Below, piece by piece: positions 19,416-27,266 of a stretch of DNA of 64,000 nt; within the stretch, counting starts at the first letter, position 1; every line of letters begins with the position of its first letter. This stretch comes from an uncultured Alphaproteobacteria bacterium (lineage in GTDB: Bacteria; Pseudomonadota; Alphaproteobacteria; UBA2966), in NCBI GenBank assembly GCA_958295725.1, contig OY282368.1, forward strand, positions 1,758,001 through 1,822,000. Direction: 5' to 3'. The translations under genes and the position numbers were made by a program. Below the pieces are notes generated by a model. The model saw only the letters and a list, made by a program, of their open reading frames with translations. It did not search any database and was not told the origin of the DNA.

Positions 19416-20858
19416 TCAGAAACGCCGTCGCAGCATGAGTTCGGCCCGGCTGCGACGGTACTCATGGAGCACGATGTTCGAGCCTCGGCGCTCATGGACG
19501 AACGAAAGCATCGGCACGAAGCCCCACAATTCGAACGCCCGGTTGTAGGCCGTGACCCGCGAGACGTGGAGCCGGTCGGCTCGGGGAGCGGGATGCAGGG
19601 CCGGCTTCGCCCGGTCGTACTCCGTGAGGTGGACCTGGTGCGACGCGTTCGATCCGAAGCCGCCTGTTCCCAGGATTCGGGGCAGGTCCCATTCCGCCGA
19701 GGCGCCTGCCCACAGGCCGTCGTACCGCTCGAACGGGCTTTCGGTTCGAGCGCGGCGCCAGCCGCCGTAGGCGTCGAGTCTCAGTACCGGGGTCGGACGA
19801 AAGGCGGCGCGGAATCCCACATCGAAGCGCGGACCGTCATAGCGCGGGAGCTTGCGATGAGTCTGCCTGGTGGCTCTGAGAAACCCGCCGATCCACAGGC
19901 GGTTGCCGAGCCGACGGCCGCCCTCGAGGCGCAGGCCCAGGCCGTCGCTGAAGATGTCGCCGGCCGACCAGCGACGGCTCGCCTCGGCCAGCAGGTCGAT
20001 ATCGCTGCGCGGCAACAGCAGGCGTGGACCGCCATAAAGCGACAGGGTCATGTCGTCGAAGCGATGTCCGCCGTACTCGCGCCGATGAACCGAGGCGCCG
20101 AGACGCAATCGGGTCGCTGTCGCGGCAAACGGTTGAAACGCCATCGGGTGCCAGTATTCGGTCGACCCGGACACGATCAAGCCCACGCCCGAGGAGGCGC
20201 GCGCGTCTTCGGCGATCTGGAAGGGCAGGTCGAAGATTTTGATGGTCCTGGCCCTGGTCGCCGCGTTGACGTTGGTGTCGGGAGCCACGGCAAACGCAAG
20301 AGAGGCCGACAGACGTTTTCGAGCGCGGATCGCGGCGAGAAAGCGGTTGACGTTCGACGCCACCACTTGCGGCGGACGGCTGGCCAATACCCTGCGAAAG
20401 TGACGCGCCGCGGCCTCGCAATCGTCGCCCAGAAGCTGCCGCAGGAGACCGGTCGCGGGTTCGTTGCAGCGACCGCGCTCGAACAGCACCCGGGCGAGTT
20501 CCAGCCGCGGCCGGGGCAGTTCCGGGCGGTTTGCAAGCATGCCTCGAAATATCCGCTCGGCTTCGTCGAGGAGGCGTACCCGCATCTCCTCGGTCCAGGG
20601 ACCGCCGCCGGGCGGTTCCGCACCCAATGCGGCGAAAAGGGCCGTCACGCCGAGGACGAAGCTGGCGTCGGGATCGTCGGGATTGGCGGCGACCAGCGAC
20701 CGCAGGAGAGTCAGGGCTCCCGATACTTTCCCTTCGGAGAGCAGGCGCCTGGCTTCGTCGACCGAAGCGGGGCCATCGCCGCCGCCGCAGAACGCGGGAC
20801 TGGAGAACATGGCGAGCGCCACCACGGCCGGCGCCAGCCAACGCCCCACGCCGCCCAT
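19416..20858 (-). CDS. surface lipoprotein assembly modifier (Slam/DUF560-like outer-membrane translocon)
   Basis: Predicted 480-residue outer-membrane protein with a signal peptide, an N-terminal TPR-like helical domain (about 30-160) and a C-terminal beta-barrel ending in Phe (AELMLRRRF). The junction LAFAVAPDTNVNAATRA is characteristic of Slam proteins, which move lipoproteins to the cell surface. The ATG at 20858 gives a clean signal peptide with GGAAAG just upstream; longer frames add a charged tail. It lies 171 bp downstream of a TbpB-like lipoprotein gene, its probable cargo. Slam was defined in Neisseria; this would be an alphaproteobacterial homologue. Confidence 0.82.
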   Translation of the reverse strand: MGGVGRWLAPAVVALAMFSSPAFCGGGDGPASVDEARRLLSEGKVSGALTLLRSLVAANPDDPDASFVLGVTALFAALGAEPPGGGPWTEEMRVRLLDEAERIFRGMLANRPELPRPRLELARVLFERGRCNEPATGLLRQLLGDDCEAAARHFRRVLASRPPQVVASNVNRFLAAIRARKRLSASLAFAVAPDTNVNAATRARTIKIFDLPFQIAEDARASSGVGLIVSGSTEYWHPMAFQPFAATATRLRLGASVHRREYGGHRFDDMTLSLYGGPRLLLPRSDIDLLAEASRRWSAGDIFSDGLGLRLEGGRRLGNRLWIGGFLRATRQTHRKLPRYDGPRFDVGFRAAFRPTPVLRLDAYGGWRRARTESPFERYDGLWAGASAEWDLPRILGTGGFGSNASHQVHLTEYDRAKPALHPAPRADRLHVSRVTAYNRAFELWGFVPMLSFVHERRGSNIVLHEYRRSRAELMLRRRF

Positions 20859-21029
20859 GATCTTTCCGGAGCGGCGCGCCTCATGCCTGATATGCATACG
20901 AGCCGTCGTCGCCTTGCCGCGGTCCACCGCGCCAAGGCGGCGGACCGCGGCAAACTTCGCCGTTCGTGTCGCGAACGGTCCGGGGCGGCGGCCGTTCGCG
21001 AGGTCGTCCGCCGCGACCGGCGATTGGAA

Positions 21030-22184
21030 TTACTCCTTATCCCCCACGAACACGCCGGCGAACGCGCCGTTGCCTCTCGCGTCGGTGTACTTTCCACCGA
21101 GAGTTCCGGCGGCCCTGGCGGGGGTCGTGTCCACGGCGTCGTTGTCGGAGAACGTGCCGCCCCAATTGCCCGAGGACGTAGTGACGCCCGTGCCCGTAAC
21201 GGATACGGCGCCCTTGAACGTCCCGTCGTCCGTGATCGAGGCTTCGCCAAGGCGGATGGTCCCACTCTCCAGGGTCCCATCGTCAGCCACCAACTCCGCG
21301 ATGGTCTCGTAGGTGTAGATGCGCCTATTCAGATTGGGACTGCAGCCGACGCAGCCGTTGATCGTGCCGCCCGCGAAATCGGCGACGAGTGTCAAACCGC
21401 CCCACCAGACGCCATTCCCGCTCGCCGCGTGGTGATAGGTGCCTTCCGCGGCGCCGGCGTAGGTGGCCGTGCCGGAGGTCGGTTTCGTCCAGCCGTCGCT
21501 GCCATGATTGAAGACCGATCCGTCGCCGAAGTCGCCGAAGGTGCCGATTTCATAGTCGACGCCCCCGCTGCCGTCGTCCGAGCCCGTCACCCAATATCCC
21601 CCGGCCAGGTAATTCGTCGAGTCGGCGTCCTCCCAGGCCGTGTACACAAAGGCCACGGTTGTCGCGGTCCCGTCTCTCTTCTCCAGGATCGCGCCGTTTC
21701 CGGACCATCCCTCGGGCAACTCCGCATCATTCATCCAGGCCGTACCCGTCAGGTCGGTGCGGAGATGCTCCCGGCCGTTCAGCGACAAGGATTCCTCTCC
21801 GGCCCCGTCCGTCACGGTCATGCTCAATACGCCGTTGCCCGCGGCATCGACGGTAAGCGCGGTATCGACGGTATCCGAGGTCACTCCGGATTGATCGACG
21901 TTGCTGCTCTGGACGATGCTGCCGAATCTGGGTTCCGCATCGGCCAGTCTCGCGGCGGCGGCGAGGTCGCCTTGCAATTGCGACAGGGGACGGTTCGTTC
22001 CGCCGTTCTGGCCGCCACCGCCCGGCGGTGCTGGAGGTTGCGGCGTCGCTGGAGGTTGCATCGTCGCTGGAGGTTGCTCCATCATCGCTGGAGGCGTGGT
22101 ACCGCTGCTGCTGCCGCAGCCGGACAGCACGATCGCGCACGCCGCCGCCGACAAGATGAATCCACTCGTACCGCTGATAGACAT
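21030..22184 (-). CDS. TbpB-like surface lipoprotein, probable Slam substrate
   Basis: 384-residue lipoprotein with lipobox LSGC (Cys23), then a Pro-rich linker built from PPAT-type repeats and a Gly-rich stretch. The mature part ends in a small beta-barrel motif (GNWGGTFSDN, then AAGTLGGKY and GAFAGVFVGDKE). This is the TbpB barrel-domain pattern found in transferrin-, hemoglobin- and complement-binding lipoproteins handled by Slam. The ligand is unknown. AGAGAGG precedes the ATG. Only 29 bp separate the ATG from an array of nine 13-bp repeats, so expression is likely controlled through that leader. Confidence 0.78.
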   Translation of the reverse strand: MSISGTSGFILSAAACAIVLSGCGSSSGTTPPAMMEQPPATMQPPATPQPPAPPGGGGQNGGTNRPLSQLQGDLAAAARLADAEPRFGSIVQSSNVDQSGVTSDTVDTALTVDAAGNGVLSMTVTDGAGEESLSLNGREHLRTDLTGTAWMNDAELPEGWSGNGAILEKRDGTATTVAFVYTAWEDADSTNYLAGGYWVTGSDDGSGGVDYEIGTFGDFGDGSVFNHGSDGWTKPTSGTATYAGAAEGTYHHAASGNGVWWGGLTLVADFAGGTINGCVGCSPNLNRRIYTYETIAELVADDGTLESGTIRLGEASITDDGTFKGAVSVTGTGVTTSSGNWGGTFSDNDAVDTTPARAAGTLGGKYTDARGNGAFAGVFVGDKE

Positions 22185-22213
22185 TCGGAACCTCTCTGTT
22201 TCTTAATTAGAGT

Positions 22214-22330
22214 GAAGAGGCCCCGTGAAGAGGCCCCGTGAAGAGGCCCCGTGAAGAGGCCCCGTGAAGAGGCCCCGTGAAGAGGCCCCGTGAAGAGGCC
22301 CCGTGAAGAGGCCCCGTGAAGAGGCCCCGT
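22214..22330. repeat. tandem array, nine 13-bp units
   Basis: Nine exact head-to-tail copies of GAAGAGGCCCCGT (ACGGGGCCTCTTC in the sense of the lipoprotein gene). The array sits between a promoter-like block and the lipoprotein ATG, so it would be transcribed as 5' leader. The same unit is repeated ten times at 57858-57987 before the autotransporter gene. Confidence 0.97.
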
Positions 22331-22383
22331 GAAGTTCATAACTCTACCTTATCACGAACGACGCAACAAGGTCAAAATCCGCC
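22331..22383 (-). promoter_or_regulatory. conserved promoter-like block upstream of repeat array
   Basis: About 50 bp matching the block at 57988-58031 with roughly nine differences over 44 bp. In gene sense it contains TTGACC, an 18-bp gap and TAAGGT, plausible -35 and -10 elements. This copy is uninterrupted, whereas the autotransporter copy is split by an IS481 element. Confidence 0.55.
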
Positions 22384-22390
22384 CGCCGAG

Positions 22391-22470
22391 TTGGCGCCAG
22401 CGCTCAAGAGCATCGGAGACCCCCACCCTTCTTTCGAGGACCGCGTCTCACATCTGTCTGAACCAGGACA
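22391..22470 (+). mobile_element. internally deleted IS481-type remnant
   Basis: TTGGCGCCAGCGCTCAAG matches the 5' coding region of the transposase at 58954-58974. It is joined directly to GGAGACCCCC and the terminal repeat GTCTCACATCTGTCTGAACC. Deletion between two short GCGTCG-like repeats would create it. The last 45 bp are nearly identical to the relic at 32264-32311. Confidence 0.65.
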
Positions 22471-22586
22471 GGGCGGCGCGGAAAATCGGCGCCGCTCCGG
22501 TGTCATGTCGGCCCGAAAGGCTGTAAAACCGCCCCTGGCGCGCCCGGCGCCCCACCCCATCCGCCAAGTCGGAGGCCGATGTCGGA

Positions 22587-23705
22587 ATGAATGCCGTTTC
22601 GCCGCGGATACCGATCGTCGATATCGAGGCCCAGCACCGGCAGTTGCGTTCCGAGATCCTGGAGGCGCTTCGGGACGTTTTCGATTCCCGGGCCTACATC
22701 CAGGGCCCGCGCGTCCGGGCCTTCGAGACGGCCTTCGCCTCGGAGCACGGCGTCGCCCACGCGGTCGGTTGCAGCAACGGAACGACCGCCCTGTCCCTGG
22801 CGCTGGAAGCCGCGGGCGTCGGTCCCGGCGACGAGGTCGTCACCACCCCGTACACCTTCATCGCCACCGCCGAGGCCATACTCCATCTGGGCGCCACGCC
22901 GGTGTTCGTGGACATCGAGCCCGATACGTGCAACATCGATCCGCGCCTCGTCCGGCTGGCCGTCACGCCGCGGACCAGGGCGATCGTTCCGGTCCACCTG
23001 TACGGGACCCCGTGCGCCATGGACGCGCTGCGGGAGGTCGCGGACGAGAACGATCTCGTCATCGTCGAGGACTGCGCCCAGGCGCATCTCGCGAAGTTCG
23101 AGGGCCGGGCCGTCGGCGCCTTCGGACGGGCCGGTTCCTTCAGCTTCTATCCCGGCAAGAACCTTGGAGCGTGCGGCGACGCCGGAATGGTGGTGAGCGA
23201 GGACGAGGACACCATCTCCCGCGTGAGAAAGCTCCTCGACCACGGCCAAGGGACGAAGTACCTCCACGACATCGTCGGCTATAACCGGCGCATGGACGCC
23301 ATGCAGGCGGCCATCCTCGGCGTCAAACTCCGCCATCTCGAGAAGTGGACGTCCCGGCGGCGCGAGAACGCGGCATCATACGACGCCCGGCTCAAACCGG
23401 CGGGCTTCCAGGTGATCGAGCCTCCGGACAACGTGGAACCCGTCTATCATCTCTACGTGGTCCAGGTGGACAACCGGGAGGAAACCACGCGAGCACTCGC
23501 GTCGAACGGGATCGGCTTCGGCATCCACTATCCGATCCCCCTCCATCTGCAACCGTCCCTGTCGGAACTGGGATACAAGGCCGGCTCGCTGCCCGTGACG
23601 GAAGCGACCGCCGGCCGGGTCATCAGCCTGCCGATGTGCGCGGAGTTGTCGCGAGACCGGATCGAGCGGGTTTGCGACGTGCTCACGGGCGTCGCGCGGC
23701 CTTGA
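22587..23705 (+). CDS. DegT/DnrJ/EryC1/StrS-family sugar aminotransferase
   Basis: PLP-dependent aminotransferase of 372 residues acting on nucleotide-linked keto-sugars. It has the family blocks GCSNGTTALSLAL, PYTFIATAEAI, EDCAQAH and FSFYPGKNLGA. The Lys in the last (near residue 191) forms the aldimine, so the enzyme should be an active aminotransferase and not a dehydratase. It is a single gene with no adjacent sugar or polysaccharide genes, so the product (an amino sugar for surface polysaccharide is likely) is not defined. Confidence 0.9.
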   Translation: MNAVSPRIPIVDIEAQHRQLRSEILEALRDVFDSRAYIQGPRVRAFETAFASEHGVAHAVGCSNGTTALSLALEAAGVGPGDEVVTTPYTFIATAEAILHLGATPVFVDIEPDTCNIDPRLVRLAVTPRTRAIVPVHLYGTPCAMDALREVADENDLVIVEDCAQAHLAKFEGRAVGAFGRAGSFSFYPGKNLGACGDAGMVVSEDEDTISRVRKLLDHGQGTKYLHDIVGYNRRMDAMQAAILGVKLRHLEKWTSRRRENAASYDARLKPAGFQVIEPPDNVEPVYHLYVVQVDNREETTRALASNGIGFGIHYPIPLHLQPSLSELGYKAGSLPVTEATAGRVISLPMCAELSRDRIERVCDVLTGVARP

Positions 23706-23712
23706 CCGGCGG

Positions 23713-23746
23713 CCCCGCGCGCATCCCCCCTCAAGCGGGCGCGGGG
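23713..23746. terminator. hairpin at convergent gene ends
   Basis: CCCCGCGC and GCGCGGGG flank the stop codon of the DUF427 gene and follow the aminotransferase stop. It is probably a shared terminator. Confidence 0.45.
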
Positions 23747-24150
23747 ACCTCCTCGTCGCCCTCGCGCCAGAGATCCATCCTGTCCCGGTGGAACGCCACG
23801 CGATCCTTGAGCTCCAGCGCCTCGTCGTAGGGCGTCTCGTAGCTCCACATCGCGTCGTCTTCCGACCGCCCGCCGACCCTCAACGTCCAGTACGACGCCT
23901 CCCCCTTGAACGGGCAGTACGTCCGGCTATCCGTGCGTTCGGCCAGATCCATCCGGACGTCCTCCCTCGGGAAATAATGGACGGGCGCGTATCCGCGTTC
24001 GCGGACGATCAACGTCCGCCTGCTGTCGGCGACCGTTTCGCCGGCGAGCACGGCGCGCACCCGCCTGGAACCCGGCCGGGCCTCGACGTAATGATCGGGA
24101 TGCTTCCCGTATCCCGGCGCCGGGTTGCCCGATGCCGCGGTCCCGGCCAT
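23731..24150 (-). CDS. DUF427 domain protein
   Basis: Cytosolic 139-residue protein of the DUF427 family, recognisable from YFPREDVRMDL, TYCPFKGEASYW and the AMWSYETPYDEA block. The structural family is a small beta-rich fold without an assigned reaction. The start at 24150 has GGAGGGG immediately upstream. It is the last gene of a leftward group with a tandem universal stress protein and an SLC13-type anion transporter. Confidence 0.88.
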   Translation of the reverse strand: MAGTAASGNPAPGYGKHPDHYVEARPGSRRVRAVLAGETVADSRRTLIVRERGYAPVHYFPREDVRMDLAERTDSRTYCPFKGEASYWTLRVGGRSEDDAMWSYETPYDEALELKDRVAFHRDRMDLWREGDEEVPAPA

Positions 24151-24179
24151 CGCCCCCTCCTTCCCACGCGCGGGAATCG

Positions 24180-25181
24180 TCAGGACTCCGTATCCCGGAC
24201 GATCATGACGGAATGGTTCGCCTTCTCCAGCACCTTGACGGCCACGCTGCCCAGGAAGAAACGCTTCAACGCGGACCTGCCCGTGTCCGACAGCACGATC
24301 AGCGAGTAGTTCTTTCCCTGCTCGATGATCTCGTCGATGGGGTTGCCCACGGGCGTGTAGCCGCCCTTGACCTCGAACCCCATGGATTCGACGAGCTGGC
24401 GCGCCTCGGCGACGTTCCGCTCGGCCTCGGGCAGGCTCTCCTGGTCGAGTGCCACGGACATCAGCGAGATGGAGCAGTTGCATCGCGCGGCTATGTTCGC
24501 GTCGATCTCGGCGGTCCGCAGCGACCGCTCGGAACCGTCGACGCAGATCAGGTGCCCGTGTCCCTCCTCGAGCTCTCTCGCGACGAGCACGGAGCACGGC
24601 GCGTAGAGGGCGATCTTCTCGGCGACCGCCGGATCCCAGAGCGAGAGCGGCGCCGGCGCCCAGTTCGAGGACGCGCCCAGCACGATCAGGTCGTATTTGA
24701 ACTGGTCCCACTGCTCGAGGATGCCCGAGGCGATGTCCGACGCGACCTTCAGCTTGAGGATCAGCCGCTTGCCCTGGGCGTTGGTGTAGACGGTCGCGTT
24801 GTCGCCCAGGGGATCGCCCTGCACGTCCCGGTGGACGGTCTCCTCGTCCCATTCCCCCTCCATGCTGGCGAGCCGCATGAGCATGTCGCGGCCCTTCTCC
24901 ATGTGCTTGATGCCCGGAAGCTCCAGACCCCAGTTCAGCATGTTCTCGCGGGCGACGCGCACCTGGAGCCCGCCCGAGCGCAACCCCTGATCGACCGGAC
25001 GGACGTAGAGCAGGCAGATGTCCGCGTCGACGCCGCCGCCGAGGCGCGCGGCGTAGCGCAGGCCACGATAGGATTCCTCGGACCCGTCTATGCAGACGAG
25101 GATCCGGAACCGCTTCTGCCCGGGCGCCGGCGCCGCGCCGGGCCCGGCGGTTTCCCCGGCGTCCGGAGTCCGTCGCGTCAT
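24180..25181 (-). CDS. tandem universal stress protein (UspA family)
   Basis: 333-residue cytosolic protein with two Usp folds. The first opens FRILVCIDGSEESYRGLRYA (near 25-44) and the second GHLICVDGSERSLRTAEID (near 195). The second ends with SDTGRSALKRFFLGSVAVKV, which matches the ATP-binding G-x2-G-x9-G-S/T motif loosely. Tandem Usp proteins modulate stress tolerance, often in partnership with transporters. It lies 21 bp downstream of the SLC13 gene, so it may be co-transcribed and regulate or report on that transporter. Confidence 0.88.
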   Translation of the reverse strand: MTRRTPDAGETAGPGAAPAPGQKRFRILVCIDGSEESYRGLRYAARLGGGVDADICLLYVRPVDQGLRSGGLQVRVARENMLNWGLELPGIKHMEKGRDMLMRLASMEGEWDEETVHRDVQGDPLGDNATVYTNAQGKRLILKLKVASDIASGILEQWDQFKYDLIVLGASSNWAPAPLSLWDPAVAEKIALYAPCSVLVARELEEGHGHLICVDGSERSLRTAEIDANIAARCNCSISLMSVALDQESLPEAERNVAEARQLVESMGFEVKGGYTPVGNPIDEIIEQGKNYSLIVLSDTGRSALKRFFLGSVAVKVLEKANHSVMIVRDTES

Positions 25182-25202
25182 CCCACCCCCCGGTTTCCGT
25201 CG

Positions 25203-26705
25203 TCAGATGCCGATCAGAGGCCAATACACGGCCGCCACCGCCAACATGATTATCGTCGATGCGACGACCATTTTCCAGCCGACGACGAGAAAATCGGTCG
25301 TCTTGAGGAATCCCGAGGAATAGACGATGGTGCAGGCGGGGGTTCCGACCACGGTCAGGTAGGCGAAAGCGGACGACACCGCGCAGACGAACCCGACGAC
25401 GATCGGGCTCTCGCCGGCGAGGTCGGCCATGTTGAGGACGATCGGCCCGAGCACGGCGACGGCCGCGCCGTTGGACATCATGTTGGTGATGCCCGTCGTG
25501 AGCACGGATACCGCCGCCAAGAGCCCGATCCCCTCGCCTCCTCCGATCGGAGACAGGGCGTCGAGGAAGGATCCCGCCACCCAGGCGGCGGCGCCTGTAT
25601 CCTTCATCTGGACGCCGAGCGAGATCGCCGCGGCGTAGAGAAGCACCACGCCCCAGTTCACGCCGTTGTTGATGTCCTCCCAGCGCACCAGCCCGGCGAT
25701 GAGGAACGCCACGGCGCCGGACACGGCGACCGTGCCCATGCCCAGGTCCTGGGAGAAGAAGATCCAGCCCAGCAGCACCAGGAAGAACAAGCCGATGCTC
25801 ACCCATTCTCCCGCCTTCATCGGACCTTCTTCCGCCACCTGGGCGCGCAGCCGGACGATGGCGCGCGACAGGTCGCGATGCTCGGGCCGGAAGGTGACGA
25901 AGAGGATGAAGGTGACGATCGGGACCTGGATGAGGAACATGGGATACGCGTAGAGCATCCACTTCGCGTAATCCATCAGGTAGACGAATGTCTCCGGGCT
26001 GGTCGGGTCGTAGAAGAACTCCTTCCAGTATCCGATCATGATGGCGTTCCGGGCGCCGCCCGACGGCGTTCCGATGCTGGCGACGGAACATCCGTAGGAG
26101 ATGGAGAACAGGATCACCGCGGCGAGCGAGCGGACCTTCCTGGGGTCGTCCGAGGTCAGCGTCACGAGCAGTATCCCCACGGGCAGCATCATGGCCGCGA
26201 CGGTGTGCTCGCCGATGAACGAGGCGAGCAGGCCCGAGACGATCGAGATCCCGAAGCACACGCGCGTCGTCTTCGTGCCGGTCATGCGCACGATGAGCCA
26301 GGCGATGCGCTTGTCCAGGCGCTGCCGCACCACGGCGACGGCCAGCATCAGGGAGCCCATGATGAACAGCACGGAATCGTTCATCAGGCTCTTGGCGACC
26401 TCGGTCGATTCGAGGCCCATGAGAAGGACCTCGCAGATGATGATGAGCAGCGCGACGCCCGGCAGGGGAATGGGCTCCGTGATGAACAGGATCGTCGCCA
26501 CGACCGACATGGCGAGGACGATCTGGCCGGCGCGCGTCAGCCCTTCGGGGGGATCGAAGCTCAACAGAGCGAAACCCACGATCAGCGCGATGAAGAACCA
26601 CTTCTTCTCCCAGAAATAGTAGAGATTCGCGCCGAGCCTCAGGCCGAAGCGCGAGGAGACCGACTCGACGGCGGCGGGATCCGTTGACCCGGTTTCTGAA
26701 ACCAT
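25203..26705 (-). CDS. SLC13/DASS-family anion permease
   Basis: Inner-membrane transporter of about 500 residues with 11-12 hydrophobic helices, in the divalent anion:sodium symporter family that moves dicarboxylates, sulfate or related anions. The first conserved part after the amphipathic N-terminus reads ITEPIPLPGVALL. Later SIGTPSGGARN and TGITNMMSNGAAV are the two S-N-T-like substrate loops; the second lacks the canonical SNT triplet. The start at 26705 is the first ATG giving a family-length N-terminus, with a weak ribosome-binding site. A palindrome lies 34 bp upstream. Confidence 0.85.
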   Translation of the reverse strand: MVSETGSTDPAAVESVSSRFGLRLGANLYYFWEKKWFFIALIVGFALLSFDPPEGLTRAGQIVLAMSVVATILFITEPIPLPGVALLIIICEVLLMGLESTEVAKSLMNDSVLFIMGSLMLAVAVVRQRLDKRIAWLIVRMTGTKTTRVCFGISIVSGLLASFIGEHTVAAMMLPVGILLVTLTSDDPRKVRSLAAVILFSISYGCSVASIGTPSGGARNAIMIGYWKEFFYDPTSPETFVYLMDYAKWMLYAYPMFLIQVPIVTFILFVTFRPEHRDLSRAIVRLRAQVAEEGPMKAGEWVSIGLFFLVLLGWIFFSQDLGMGTVAVSGAVAFLIAGLVRWEDINNGVNWGVVLLYAAAISLGVQMKDTGAAAWVAGSFLDALSPIGGGEGIGLLAAVSVLTTGITNMMSNGAAVAVLGPIVLNMADLAGESPIVVGFVCAVSSAFAYLTVVGTPACTIVYSSGFLKTTDFLVVGWKMVVASTIIMLAVAAVYWPLIGI

Positions 26706-26738
26706 CTTCTCGGGGACCGGCAAGGTGACGTGGCGTGA

Positions 26739-26750
26739 TATACGCGTATA
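26739..26750. promoter_or_regulatory. palindromic operator-like site
   Basis: TATACGCGTATA is a perfect 12-bp palindrome embedded in a longer imperfect one (GGCGTGA on one side, CGCC on the other). It lies 34 bp upstream of the SLC13 start, which suggests a dimeric regulator site. The regulator is unknown. Confidence 0.4.
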
Positions 26751-27266
26751 CGCCGATTTTCGCGAGGCGTCTAAAAGAAAGTGGGCCGGTCCGGACATGT
26801 GCGTGCGGGATGCGTGCGGGACCCGGCCCCCGCGTCGCATCCGCGCGATCTTCGGATCCGCACGATCCGCACACCGTCGGGACACGAACCGGCGCGCCGC
26901 GGGATCGTGACCCATCCCCTCCCGATAACGCCCTCGATATACCATATGTTGATGTTCACACCGCTGAACCACAACATCTCGTGGTCTGGACAGGAACGTT
27001 CCGTATAGCCCGACGGTGTGCGGATTGTGCGATTCCGATCCGGTGTCGCGCCGGGACGGTTACGCTCCTCCCCCCTGTCGAGAGGGGAGGCCGGAAGGGG
27101 AATCGCATCCCGAGAGAGTGTGCCCCGACGGTGTGCGGATTGTGCGAACCGCTTTCCCGATCTTGACCGCACGGTGGATATTTTTTCTCTACTTTGGAAT
27201 TTTCCTCTTGACATACCCCACCCCTGTTCCCACATTGTTCCCACACGGGAAACAGGAGACCCCGAC
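26751..27266. other. non-coding stretch with three copies of a 21-bp repeat
   Basis: I see no gene. Copies of CGACGGTGTGCGGATTGTGCG lie at 27011-27031 and 27126-27146. An inverted copy with one change lies at 26859-26879. A CTCC/GGAG hairpin lies near 27068-27090. At the right end TTGACA (27209) may be the -35 of the terminase-like gene promoter, with a short direct repeat GTTCCCACA downstream. Confidence 0.6.

Noticed and set aside
19116-22241. Very long open frame on the plus strand opposite dksA, the Slam gene and the lipoprotein
   Set aside because: It is a shadow frame caused by high GC; composition is Arg/Gly/Ala-rich with no domains, and the minus-strand genes have signal peptides and family motifs.
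22214-22339. A small peptide gene made of the 13-bp repeats (ATG at 22339, 13-residue repeating unit)
   Set aside because: In the homologous leader at 57988 the ATG position reads GCG, so the start is not conserved; the array length in a multiple of 39 bp would also be needed for a stable frame.
27018-27266. Extended N-terminus of the terminase-like gene
   Set aside because: The extra region encodes the 21-bp repeats and a low-quality sequence; the ATG at 27267 has a good ribosome-binding site.
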